64,000 nucleotides of DNA from Glebionis coronaria (taxonomy: Eukaryota > Streptophyta > Magnoliopsida > Asterales > Asteraceae). A program made the position numbers and the translations under genes. Shown in pieces: positions 1 through 10,815 of this stretch (positions are counted from its first letter, which is position 1; each line of letters begins with the position of its first letter). The stretch covers positions 217,666,592-217,730,591 of the forward strand of contig CM046882.1 of the NCBI GenBank assembly GCA_025667525.1, read 5' to 3'. The notes below the pieces were generated by a model, which saw only the letters and a list, made by a program, of their open reading frames with translations, was not told the origin of the DNA and made no database searches.

Positions 1-1012
1 GTTTGTTCATCCTTTTTCCAAGCTACATAGTGGTATACCTTTCTAACCCTTCTTTTTAATTCTTTTTAATTCTTTTGATCTTTGATTATTTTCATGAACA
101 TGTTATTATTTTTCTTATGAAAACAAGATAATTAATCATTGATCTAACATGTTTTGGTATTAAATAAAATCAAGGAATGATTTAAAGGGGTGTTTGTTTC
201 TAGCCGCCTAGCAAAACAAACCCGAGGGGGGTTTGGTTTGCTATTGCCGCCACCACCAAGACCACAATTGGTCTTGGTTGGCTCATGTGGGACCCACGGC
301 AGCAAGGGGACACGTGTGCCCCGGGTTTGGCCCGGGGTACGGTGTCGAATTCATACCCGGTTCACGGTTCGTTGGTTAAAATCATGATCTATGTTACATG
401 TAATTTTTATGAATCATGAACTTAGGTTATAATTAATTAATAACATGAAATATTAATTAAATCATGACTTAGGTTAGTTTAATTATTAGTTTATCATGAC
501 ATTAAATTAACCTAAGTATTTTATGTTATAAGTTATAATTAATTAATTATTAAAACATGCCTATAATTAATTAATTTAGACATGACTTAGGTTATATTAT
601 TATGAATAATAATACACATTTTAACCTAAGTATTTCATTTCATTTTAATTAATACATGTTACACTTTAATTAAAATGCTTAACCTATAGTTTAATTAAAA
701 TACATGAAATAATAATTAAACTATACACTATATCATATGACTTAAGTAGTAAGCTTATGACACTTAGACTTATATGTTAGCTTATGAAATCAGCTTAATT
801 CTAATTATGGAAACTTCTATTTATAGAAACTTAATTAAATAAGGCAACTAATCTAATTATGGAAACCTTCTATATATGGAAATTAATCTATTTCAGGCAG
901 CTAATCTAATTATGGAAACCTTCTATATATGGAAACTTATTTAATTAAGGCAGCTGATCTATTTTTGGAAACTTTCTATTTTTAGAAACTAATCTATTTT
1001 AGGCAGTAAATT

Positions 1013-1182
1013 CTATTTTTGGAAACTTTCTATTTTTGGAAACTTTCTATTTTTGGAAACTTTCTATTTTTGGAAACTTTCTATTTTTGGTAACTTTCTA
1101 TTTTTGGAAACTTTCTATTTTTGGAAACTTTCTATTTTTGGAAACTTTCTATTTTTGGAAACCAGCTATTTTTGGAAAGTTA
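1013..1182 (+). repeat. 10 x 17-bp tandem repeat in the T1 5' LTR
   Basis: Ten head-to-tail copies of the 17-mer CTATTTTTGGAAACTTT. Eight carry no change or one (GGTAAC in unit 5), and the last two diverge at their 3' ends. Looser copies extend upstream from about 800. The repeat lies well upstream of the likely transcription start, in U3. The same family occurs reverse-complemented and decayed in the LTRs of element B. Confidence 0.95.
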
Positions 1183-1912
1183 CTTATTATTATACAGTAA
1201 GTATATTAATACATGAAACACCAGTAATACTTAATCAGATAAACCAGAAATACAAGATAAGCACAGTTTAAGGCTTTAAACAGTGAACCATGACCTAAAA
1301 CATACCAAATCAGCTATAACTAGACACAGAACCCAGTACGTAATCAGTGAATCGATACTTATACACGTGTGTATTCATGTAGCGTTAGTGATCTAGAAGT
1401 AGGAGTCTTTCTTCCGTTCATTTCACTGGACTTGAGGTACGGATTCCCGTCCTTTCAGTATGGACATTCCTTCCTTATTAGGATTTCCCCGTATGCAGCC
1501 AACTGTTTTCCCCAGCATTTGGTTTATTGTTTTGAACTGCTTATGTTAATTTAGCATAAACTATAGCCATATACAAGCATGACCAGTTTCACCTAGTTAT
1601 GGAGGTACCATAACCATAGCATTGGAGGCACCGGTGTTATGACTTCCCCACGGCGGAGTGATTGCTCGTGGCGTCCCTTTTCAGTTTGGCCATATTATTA
1701 TATCAGTCGGGGCGTATGGGTGCATCCTAGTTACATGTTTTATTCAGTTTATCATGGTGAATGTGGTGTGTGCCTTGCACCCTTCACAAGGAGCTTATCC
1801 CTCCTACCCAAACCAGTATATTGATTAGAGGCATCCCCTCTAATCAGCATGATGAGGTCACCCCTCCAAGTATTCATGCACGTGACCTTTTCATGACCTA
1901 TATGGGCTATGG

Positions 1913-1922
1913 TATATATATG
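1913..1922 (+). promoter_or_regulatory. Possible TATA element of the T1 LTR
   Basis: The run TATATATATG lies about 500 bp before the LTR end, a plausible place for a TATA box if U3 makes up most of this long LTR. The matching site in the 3' LTR is at 10266-10275. AT-rich sequence is common here, so this is weak evidence. Confidence 0.3.
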
Positions 1923-2415
1923 TTAAAACAGTTTTCACAGGTTAAACATAAGGCTTTTCAAACTATAAAACCAGTTTTCATGATACTTAACCAGTTTACT
2001 CAGTACTTAGTCTTCCGCTGTTATATGTTACATGCTTATCCTATATCATGCTTTATTGTACATCCGTGCACTGAGCGTCTTGCTCAGCCGTTTTCCTTTT
2101 TCATGTTCCCAAAACGGCAGGTACTCAGGGACGCTCGTAGATCTCAAACGTAGGTGCATATGGATTGGAAGCTTTACTGTCTTTCTTTACTTTATGCATT
2201 TCCTTTACTTTGATACAGTTGCTTTGGACATTGTTTCGTCCTTCCATTTACAGTATTTATGTTTGTGTGTGATGAGCTTTACTTGGGATACCGATGTTTG
2301 TTTCCGGTATTTCCCTTTTATGGTTGAATAATGCTTAGACATTTATCCTTGTATGCTTTGATGACACGCCATGATATGCGTAATATTCGATTTCCAAAAT
2401 GGGGTGTTACAATTA

Positions 2416-2428
2416 TGGTATCAGAGCC
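2416..2428 (+). other. T1 primer-binding site (tRNA-iMet type)
   Basis: TGGTATCAGAGCC starts 4 bases after the LTR end. It is complementary to the 3' end of plant initiator methionine tRNA, the usual minus-strand primer of plant gypsy and copia elements. Confidence 0.95.
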
Positions 2429-2854
2429 AAGGCTTCGACCTGTAGGCTCTCAAATATGACCTGTGATTAGTGGGTAGTCACTACGGTCTTCCTAGAACTG
2501 ACAGTTGTTTTCATGCATTCATCATTTTTAAGCATACATATACATGTCATTGTTACAGGGTTTTTGACTAAGTAATGGTTGGTACAGGACTGGCCCTATT
2601 TAGTCGCATGTGTTTTATCGAAACTTTTAGATTTGGGACCGACCCATAGGCGTCCCCTCGATATGTCTTTTATTTTGAGTGAACTGACCGAAGGCGTTCA
2701 CTCTCGAGCATCAAAAGTTTTCATAAAACTGCATCATGCATTCATACAAAGATTTTCTTGCATAAAAATTTTCTCGTGAAATTTTGGCATAAAATTTTCT
2801 TTTATATATTTTATGTTTGAACTGTTAATCATATGTTTTATGTTATACTGTCAG
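2429..2854 (+). other. T1 untranslated leader between PBS and gag
   Basis: 426 bp with no convincing ORF. A related, diverged and reversed leader is recognisable in element B around 25400-25560: both contain the words GACCCATAGGCGTCCCC and a CGAAACTTTTA-type stretch in the matching orientation. It is probably the leader that carries packaging signals, by analogy only. Confidence 0.7.
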
Positions 2855-3588
2855 ATGGTTCTCACACGCGAGCAAGAGCAGCTCAATGCTGCGATTCAGG
2901 CTGCCATGCAAGCCCTACTTCCTCAACTGAGGAATGACATTCGTGCTGAAGTCCAAGCTGCGAATAATCAGCAGCCGCAGAATTAGGCACCTCCTCCTCC
3001 TCCTCCCCCAGTGACTCTAGCGGTATGGTTGGAACGATTTAACAAGCTCCGTCCTAGAGCTTTTGAAAAGACTGATAGCCCCAGCGATGCTGAAAGCTGG
3101 CTGACTCACATTGAGAAAATCTTCAATGCTATGGGATGTGACCCCGCCTTCAAGGCAAGATTGGCGTGCTACAGGTTTGAAGGCGATGTACTCAACTGGT
3201 GGCTAGCTTTGACACAGTCAGAAGGAGGTGATGAATGGGTCGCTGGTTTGACATGGGCCCAATTCAAGGAGAGAGTGATGGAACAGTTCTTTCCTAAGGC
3301 AGAGCAGGACAAACTCAAGCGTGAATACCATGGGATACGTCAGAGACAGGGCGAGAATAGCAATGAATTCATGCAGCGCTTTCTTCGCCTTGCTGGTTTT
3401 CTAGGAGCAGCGGCTGGTACTCCTGAGGAGCAGGCACACCATTTCAGGTGGGCACTTCGCACCTCGATTGCGAACAATCTAGTATGTGCTACGTTCAATA
3501 CGGTAGCACAAGTGGCTGACGCAGCAAGAAAGCTTGAGATGTTGCAGGAACGTGATGAGTTCGGGGAAGCAGAAAGACCCGACAAGAG

Positions 3589-3673
3589 GTAAAACATTTC
3601 ATGTTCTAGCGTTAACCAGACCGCATCCAATCGTTATATGTTCTATAATCATCTCTTAAACTGTATCTTCCAG
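3589..3673 (+). other. Putative intron 1 in T1 gag (85 bp)
   Basis: Begins AG|GTAAAA and ends TTCCAG|G. It is AT-rich with a pyrimidine-rich 3' end (CTGTATCTTCCAG). Retention gives an immediate TAA at 3590; removal keeps phase 2 on both sides and an AGG codon across the junction. The downstream exon has the Gln-rich composition expected after the capsid domain. Confidence 0.7.
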
Positions 3674-3823
3674 GCAGAAAACTGGGGACCGGTCTCAGCC
3701 GGCTACTCAGCAGCAGCCCAGTCAGCCCAAAGGAAACGGTCACTCTAACGACCGTTCTGTTGTGGAAAGGCGCAGCGGTAATGACAATTACCGTAACAAT
3801 GCGGGACAGTCCAACAACAGCAG

Positions 3824-3897
3824 GTCCTACTATTTATGCATCTTCTTATGATTTCATGTTATATCTCTCATGCTGACACTATGTTAATCTCTACCAG
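3824..3897 (+). other. Putative intron 2 in T1 gag (74 bp)
   Basis: Begins CAG|GTCCTA (a weak donor) and ends CTACCAG|G, with a CTGAC branch-like word about 21 bases before the acceptor. Retention brings an in-frame TGA; removal keeps phase 2 on both sides. The related gag relic in element B reads straight through the corresponding place without this insert. Confidence 0.65.
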
Positions 3898-3962
3898 GAA
3901 CCACGGTAACGGAAGGGACCAAAACCACAGGGGTTCTCAGCCCAACCGTTCAGCAAACACTG

Positions 3963-4035
3963 GTAAGCATCTTTCGACGTTTACGTCTTATACTCGTGCA
4001 TATACCTTATTCTTAACACGTTCTGTCATCAGCAG
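3963..4035 (+). other. Putative intron 3 in T1 gag (73 or 70 bp)
   Basis: Begins TG|GTAAGC, a strong donor. It ends at a tandem acceptor CAGCAG; either AG (4032 or 4035) keeps the frame and changes the protein by one residue. A TTAAC branch-like word lies about 20 bases upstream. Removal joins the linker exon to the zinc-knuckle exon in the pol frame (phase 1). Confidence 0.7.
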
Positions 4036-4166
4036 GCCCTCAACAAGCAAGGACTCCTGCTGGAGGATTCACTCATCCTCTTTGCAGCACCTGCCATCGT
4101 AGACACCCTGGCCCATGTCGTCGTGACTCCGACGCGTGCTACAAGTGCGGCCTCCCTGGCCATCGT

Positions 4167-7100
4167 ATGAGAGATTGCCGTAAGGGTGAAATGGAGGGTA
4201 CTTCGGGTCATGCTGATACTAAACCGCCTCCTACCACTGGGCGTGTCTACACGACATCGCGCGATCAGGCAAACAAATCTACAGGTACCATTACTGGAAT
4301 TTTGTATATGTACGGCCAGGCTGCATGTGTTCTTTTCGACACGGGTGCCACTCATTCAGTTGTTTCCACTACTTATGCTAAGAACATCAGGACACCTCCC
4401 TTGCCATTAGAAACTAAGCTTACCATTTCCACGCCTCTGAGGGACTCTGTATTAATAACTCATGTATACAAGAGTCTTCCTTTAGAGTTTGACGATAAAG
4501 TTCGTGCAGTAGATGCACTTCCTCTAGACATGATTGAGTTTGATATGATTCTCGGCATGGATTGGCTATCCAAGCACCATGCTACCATAGACTGCCACTC
4601 ATATAGAGTGATCTTCGGCGACATTAATGCACCAGAGTACATCCATAACGGGTTCATACCCGGACGGTCTATACAAGTCATATCTACCTTGCAAGCACGT
4701 GCATTACTGTCACATGGCTGCGAAGGTTATCTCGCTACGGTTCATGACATGGATGCTGAATCCCCATCGATTCAGGATCAACCAATAGTTTCAGAATTTC
4801 AAGACGTTTTCCCAGATGAACTTCCAGGCATACCACCTGCAAGAGAAGTGGAGTTCAACATCGACCTTGTTCCAGGAGCTGAGCCAATCTCTAAGGCTCC
4901 GTATCGTATGGCTCCCATAGAGCTAAAAGAACTGAAGGACCAATTACAGGAACTTCTTGAACGAGGGTTCATTAGACCGAGCGCATCTCCATGGGGCGCA
5001 CCGGTCTTGTTCGTTAAGAAGAAGGACGGCAGTATGCGACTTTGCATTGACTACCGTGAACTTAATAAGATTACCATCCGCAACAGATATCCACTGCCAC
5101 GTATAGACGATCTGTTTGACCAACTTCAAGGAGCCAAACACTTCTCAAAGATCGATCTAAGGTCAGGCTACCATCAGCTAAGGGTTAAAGAGCAGGATAT
5201 TGCCAAGACTGCTTTTCGTACCCGCTATGGCCATTATGAGTTTGTAGTCATGCCATTCGGCCTGACTAACGCTCCAGCAGTATTCATGGATCTGATGAAC
5301 AGAATCTTTCATGAATTCCTTGATAAATTTGTCATTGTATTCATCGATGACATCTTGATATTCTCAAAGTCCACGGAGGAACACGAAGATCATCTCCGTA
5401 CTGTACTACAGATTCTTCGTCAGAAGCAGCTGTATGCGAAATTCTCCAAGTGTGAGTTCTGGTTAAACAAGGTGGCATTCTTAGGTCACATTGTATCAGC
5501 AGAAGGGATCACTATGGACCCAGCGAAGGTTGAGGCTATCACTAAATGGCCAAGACCAACATCAGCGACAGAAGTCCGCAGTTTCTTAGGCTTAGCTGGA
5601 TATTATCGAAGATTCGTGGAGAACTTTTCTCGGCTGGCATTGCCTCTCACCAAACTGATGCGAAAAGGAGAGAAATTCGTCTGGACGGAAGATCGAGAGA
5701 AGAGCTTCGAAGACCTAAAGCAGAAGTTAGTATCTGCACCTATTCTTACTCTCCCATCTGGTACAGGTGGATTTCAGATCTATAGCGATGCATCGGGGAA
5801 GGGACTGGGCTGTGTTCTCATGCAACATGGGAAAGTGATCGCGTATGCTTCACGGCAGCTTAAGCCCTATGAAGAAAACTACCCTACGCATGACCTGGAA
5901 CTTGCTGCAGTGGTGTTCGCATTGAAGATATGGAGGCATTACTTATACGGAGAATCATGCGACATTTTCACGGATCACAAGAGCTTGAAGTATATCTTCA
6001 CACAACGAGAATTGAACATGAGACAAAGGAGATGGTTGGAACTGTTGAAGGATTATGATATTAACTTACAGTATCATCCCGGGAAAGCTAATGTAGTAGC
6101 AGATGCACTCAGCAGAAAGTCCGGAATGATAAACGGCATTGAGATCAAGGAACAAAACATAAGGGACTTGGAGCGGCTTGACATTGAAATCATGGTACGT
6201 GGGCAGCACGGATACTGGGCGAATCTTACAGTAGAACCTGAGTTACTGACTAGGATCAAGGAAGCGCAGAAGGATGATGGAGAGATTTGGGCGATAATTC
6301 AGAATTTGGAGAAGCAGACAGAATTCAGAATGGACGCAGACGGTATCGTTTGGCAGGGCACGAGACTTTGTGTTCCTGATAATCAAGAACTCCGGGAAGC
6401 ATTGTTAGCTGAAGCTCACAGCTCCCCATTTTCTATACATCCTGGGTCGACAAAAATGTACCATGACATCAGACAGCACTTTTGGTGGAGTGGTATGAAA
6501 CAGGATGTAGCCACGTATGTCTCCAAATGTCTTACCTGTCAGCAGGTTAAGATTGAACATCAGCGATCTGGCGGTCTTCTTCAACCGTTGGATATTCCAG
6601 AGTGGAAGTGGGACAAAATCACCATGGATTTTGTTACCGGTCTCCGCCTACCAAGAAGAAGCACGATGCTATTTGGGTCATTGTTGATCGACTCACCAAA
6701 TCAGCTCATTTCTTACCGATACGCAAGGAAGATCCGGTAAGTAAACTCGCAGATACGTACATAAGGGAGATCATGAGACTCCACGGCACTCCCTCCAGCA
6801 TCGTCTCAGACAGAGATCCTCGTTTCACGTCGCGATTCTGGAAAGGTCTGCAAAAAGCTTGGGGTACACAACTTAAGCTGAGCACAACCTTTCATCCTCA
6901 AACGGACGGACAATCGGAGCGAACAATTCAGACATTGGAAGATATGTTAAGGTCGTGTGCGTTGGAATGGACAGGTGATTGGGACGATTACATCTGTTTA
7001 GTCGAGTTTGCATACAACAACAGCTGGCACGCAAGTATCAAATGTGCTCCTTTCGAAATGTTGTATGGCAGAAAGTGTCGCGCTCCAACTTGCTGGGATC

Positions 7101-7663
7101 AAGTGGGAGAGCGAACACTCGAAGGACCAGAGATTATAGAAATGACCAATGAGAAGATTGAGGTAGCTAAACAGAAACTGCAGGAAGCGCGTTCACGCCA
7201 GAAGAGTTACGCCGATAAGCATCGTAGGGACATACATTTTAATGTGGGAGATCACGTCTTCCTCAAGGTTTCGCCGGCACGTGGTGTTAAACGCTTCGGG
7301 ATCAAAGGAAAACTCAGTCCTCGGTTCATCGGACCATTTGATATCGTTGAACGAATCGGCAAAGTATCTTACCGATTGGCGTTACCTCCTCAGCTATCGC
7401 ACGTGCATAACGTGTTCCATGTGTCCTTACTCAGAGGGTACAATTATCATCCCCTTCACATGGTTCAGTATCCACTGGAACAGATACGTGAAGATCTCAC
7501 GTTTATAGAAGAACCCGAACGAGTACTCGACAGACAAGAACGAGTCATGACAAGGAAGACGATTCCTTTCGTCAAAATTCTTTGGAGGGACCATACCGAG
7601 CGAGAAGCCACTTGGGAAACAGAGGAGTCTATCCGGGCTTCTTACCCTCACTTCATATTTTGA
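4167..7663 (+). pseudogene. pol: T1 pol: protease, RT, RNase H, integrase, chromodomain-like tail (one frameshift)
   Basis: The polyprotein copies element RNA into DNA and integrates it. Counting from 4167: retropepsin active site DTGA at residues 58-61 (nt 4338); RT catalytic FIDD with its Asp pair at 394-395 (nt 5346); RNase H YSDASG with Asp 541 (nt 5787); integrase zinc finger His758, His766, Cys788, Cys791; first catalytic Asp 821 (nt 6627). A one-base-type frameshift lies in the AAGAAGAAG tract at about 6645-6662. The frame from 6602 then carries the second Asp (nt 6809, SDRDPRF), the catalytic Glu (nt 6917, GQSER), the GPF/Y module and a C-terminal KILWRDHTEREATWE segment typical of Tekay chromodomain-like tails. 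Apart from the frameshift all catalytic residues are present. Spliced gag would enter this frame without a stop. Confidence 0.93.
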
Positions 7664-7727
7664 GTTCGGGTATGTCACTTCTATTCAGCTTACTTTATCT
7701 ATAATTCGGGGACGAATTATTCTTTTT

Positions 7728-7740
7728 AGGGGGGAAGAAT
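7728..7740 (+). other. T1 polypurine tract
   Basis: AGGGGGGAAGAAT directly abuts the TG of the 3' LTR and would prime plus-strand DNA. Element B has the related word, reversed, at 21891-21906. Confidence 0.9.
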
Positions 7741-10700
7741 TGTAAAACCCGCATGCTTTTACCATGAATAGTGCCCTTAAGATCGTACGTTCTAGATTAA
7801 AACTTACCTCATGTAGTATTGATCACATTCATGTGCTAATAATCAAGCAAGTGCATACGTGTATGTCATGAAAAGTATCGATTACGTACGACCCCATGAT
7901 AAACAGTTAATAATATATCACGTGAACATAATTAAATCATGAACACCATTTAAAATACTAACTAAAATAATTACGTAAATACTTATAATATATTTACGAG
8001 CGTTAAGTTTACGATAAACGACACGTTAAAAGAAACAGAAACACGTTAAACACGAGCACGTTTAACCACGAACGAACACGAAACATCGGGACACGAGAAA
8101 GGTACGGGTACCCCATGTGGGGCCCCCATACCCACGGCACACATGCATGTAATGGGCTTAGCCCATGGACTTTTCAAGTTAAGGGGGGGGTAAAAGTAAA
8201 AACATGTTTTCATTTTCATTTTTCAAGAAATAAACATAAAACCCTAAAAAGAGTTTTCTCCTCTCCTTTTTCTCCTTATTGTGCCGCCACCATTACACCA
8301 CCATAAGTGGGTGTTTGATTGATTTGATCTTAAAAACAAGTGTTAGAATACGTGTTTGTTCATCCTTTTTCCAAGCTACATAGTGGTATACCTTTCTAAC
8401 CCTTCTTTTTAATTCTTTTTAATTCTTTTGATCTTTGATTATTTTCATGAACATGTTATTATTTTTCTTATGAAAACAAGATAATTAATCATTGATCTAA
8501 CATGTTTTGGTATTAAATAAAATCAAGGAATGATTTAAAGGGGTGTTTGTTTCTAGCCGCCTAGCAAAACAAACCCGAGGGGGGTTTGGTTTGCTATTGC
8601 CGCCACCACCAAGACCACAATTGGTCTTGGTTGGCTCATGTGGGACCCACGGCAGCAAGGGGACACGTGTGCCCCGGGTTTGGCCCGGGGTACGGTGTCG
8701 AATTCATACCCGGTTCACGGTTCGTTGGTTAAAATCATGATCTATGTTACATGTAATTTTTATGAATCATGAACTTAGGTTATAATTAATTAATAACATG
8801 AAATATTAATTAAATCATGACTTAGGTTAGTTTAATTATTAGTTTATCATGACATTAAATTAACCTAAGTATTTTATGTTATAAGTTATAATTAATTAAT
8901 TATTAAAACATGCCTATAATTAATTAATTTAGACATGACTTAGGTTATATTATTATGAATAATAATACACATTTTAACCTAAGTATTTCATTTCATTTTA
9001 ATTAATACATGTTACACTTTAATTAAAATGCTTAACCTATAGTTTAATTAAAATACATGAAATAATAATTAAACTATACACTATATCATATGACTTAAGT
9101 AGTAAGCTTATGACACTTAGACTTATATGTTAGCTTATGAAATCAGCTTAATTCTAATTATGGAAACTTCTATTTATAGAAACTTAATTAAATAAGGCAA
9201 CTAATCTAATTATGGAAACCTTCTATATATGGAAATCAATCTATTTCAGGCAGCTAATCTAATTATGGAAACCTTCTATATATGGAAACTTATTTAATTA
9301 AGGCAGCTGATCTATTTTTGGAAACTTTCTATTTTTAGAAACTAATCTATTTTAGGCAGTAAATTCTATTTTTGGAAACTTTCTATTTTTGGAAACTTTC
9401 TATTTTTGGAAACTTTCTATTTTTGGAAACTTTCTATTTTTGGTAACTTTCTATTTTTGGAAACTTTCTATTTTTGGAAACTTTCTATTTTTGGAAACTT
9501 TCTATTTTTGGAAACCTGCTATTTTTGGAAAGTTACTTATTATTATACAGTAAGTATATTAATACATGAAACACCAGTAATACTTAATCAGATAAACCAG
9601 AAATACAAGATAAGCACAGTTTAAGGCTTTAAACAGTGAACCATGACCTAAAACATACCAAATCAGCTATAACTAGACACAGAACCCAGTACGTAATCAG
9701 TGAATCGATACTTATACACGTGTGTATTCATGTAGCGTTAGTGATCCAGAAGTAGGAGTCTTTCTTCCGTTCATTTCACTGGACTTGAGGTACGGATTCC
9801 CGTCCTTTCAGTATGGACATTCCTTCCTTATTAGGATTTCCCCGTATGCAGCCAACTGTTTTCCCCAGCATTTGTTTTATTGTTTTGAACTGCTTATGTT
9901 AATTTAGCATAAACTATAGCCATATACAAGCATGACCAGTTTCACCTAGTTATGGAGGTACCATAACCATAGCATTAGAGGCACCGGTGTTATGACTTCC
10001 CCACGGCGGAGTGATTGCTCGTGGCGTCCCTTTTCAGTTTGGCCATATTATTATATCAGTCGGGGCGTATGGGTGCATCCTAGTTACATGTTTTATTCAG
10101 TTTATCATGGTGAATGTGGTGTGTGCCTTGCACCCTTCACAAGGAGCTGATCCCTCCTACCCAAACCAGTATATTGATTAGAGGCATCCCCTCTAATCAG
10201 CATGATGAGGTCACCCCTCCAAGTATTCATGCACGTGACCTTTTCATGACCTATATGGGCTATGGTATATATATGTTAAAACAGTTTTCACAGGTTAAAC
10301 ATAAGGCTTTTCAAACTATAAAACCAGTTTTCATGATACTTAACCAGTTTACTCAGTACTTAGTCTTCCGCTGTTATATGTTACATGCTTATCCTATATC
10401 ATGCTTTATTGTACATCCGTGCACTGAGCGTCTTGCTCAGCCGTTTTCCTTTTTCATGTTCCCAAAACGGCAGGTACTCAGGGACGCTCGTAGATCTCAA
10501 ACGTAGGTGCATATGGATTGGAAGCTTTACTGTCTTTCTTTACTTTATGCATTTCCTTTACTTTGATACAGTTGCTTTGGACATTGTTTCGTCCTTCCTT
10601 TTACAGTATTTATGTTTGTGTGTGATGAGCTTTACTTGGGATACCGATGTTTGTTTCCGGTATTTCCCTTTTATGGTTGAATAATGCTTAGACATTTATC

Positions 10701-10764
10701 CTTGTATGCTTTGATGACACGCCATGATATGCGTAATATTCCATTTCCAAAATGGGGTGTTACA
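7741..10764 (+). repeat. T1 3' LTR (3024 bp)
   Basis: Runs from TGTAAAACCC to GGTGTTACA with TG...CA ends. The first ~350 bp, rich in ACG/CGT words, show the part of the 5' LTR lost to the window edge. A GC-rich patch with CCACGGCAGCAAGGGG lies near 8650, followed by a long AT-rich tract with TTAATTAA words (8750-9150). Confidence 0.95.
9366..9535 (+). repeat. 10 x 17-bp tandem repeat in the T1 3' LTR
   Basis: Exact counterpart of 1013-1182, with one base different in unit 9. Equal copy number in both LTRs fits a recent insertion. Confidence 0.95.
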
Positions 10765-10815
10765 GAGAGGGTGTGGTTTTCATTCATAATTTACACATAG
10801 TTCTTTACTTACTCT

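Larger units (their letters stand above)
1..2411 (+). repeat. T1 5' LTR (3' 2411 bp)
   Basis: Nearly identical to 8354-10764. It ends GGGGTGTTACA at 2411, followed by four bases and then the primer-binding site. Differences seen lie near 894, 1163, 1394, 1519, 1625, 1798, 2248 and 2390. Short ORFs inside it (for example 190-387 and 1761-2153) are repeated in the other LTR and resemble no protein I know, so they are not called as genes. Confidence 0.95.
2855..4220 (+). pseudogene. gag: T1 gag (capsid plus zinc knuckle), interrupted by three putative introns
   Basis: Gag forms the virus-like particle and binds genomic RNA. The ATG at 2855 opens an N-terminal segment that reaches an in-frame TAG at 2984-2986 in a Gln/Pro-rich stretch (probably CAG to TAG). 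The frame then stays open to 3592 and contains the retrotransposon gag domain (WLERFNKLRP, AESWLTHIEKIF, FEGDVLNWW). A stop at 3590 follows at once if the RNA is unspliced. Three GT-AG intervals (3589-3673, 3824-3897, 3963-4035) interrupt the rest. With them removed the frame runs through a Gln/Asn/Arg-rich linker to a CX2CX4HX4C zinc knuckle ([14 protein letters not shown], about 4137-4178) and continues in frame into pol. The amber codon makes this copy defective unless it is read through. Confidence 0.85.
1..10764 (+). mobile_element. T1: Ty3/gypsy chromovirus (Tekay/Del-like), 5' LTR cut by window start
   Basis: This LTR retrotransposon is complete except for the first ~613 bp of its 5' LTR. 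Order: partial 5' LTR 1-2411, primer-binding site, gag, protease, RT, RNase H, integrase, chromodomain-like tail, polypurine tract, 3' LTR 7741-10764. The two LTRs align at a constant offset of 8353 bp with no net indel, and I counted 8 substitutions by eye in 2411 bp, so insertion was recent. LTRs of ~3.0 kb and integrase followed by a chromodomain-like end fit the Tekay/Del lineage. The copy is defective: an in-frame TAG near the start of gag and a frameshift inside integrase. The 5 bp after the 3' LTR (GAGAG, 10765-10769) would be the target-site duplication; its partner lies outside the window. Confidence 0.95.

Noticed and set aside
190..387. 65-codon ORF in the T1 LTR (also at 8543)
   Set aside because: Lies in LTR noncoding DNA with GC-rich patches, present in both LTRs, no known domain.
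1013..1182. Regular repeats resembling a CRISPR array
   Set aside because: Units are head-to-tail without spacers, in a plant LTR, and no cas gene is present.
1053..1271. ORF with a METFYFWKLSIFGNFLF repeat
   Set aside because: It is the translation of the 17-bp LTR tandem repeat; the same ORF is in the other LTR and has no gene context.
2416..2428. tRNA-like match TGGTATCAGAGCC (and four similar sites)
   Set aside because: These are primer-binding sites next to LTRs, not tRNA genes; no cloverleaf sequence surrounds them.
3836..4102. ORF spanning putative introns 2 and 3 of T1
   Set aside because: Different frame from the gag exons, no homology; a shadow of intron and exon sequence.
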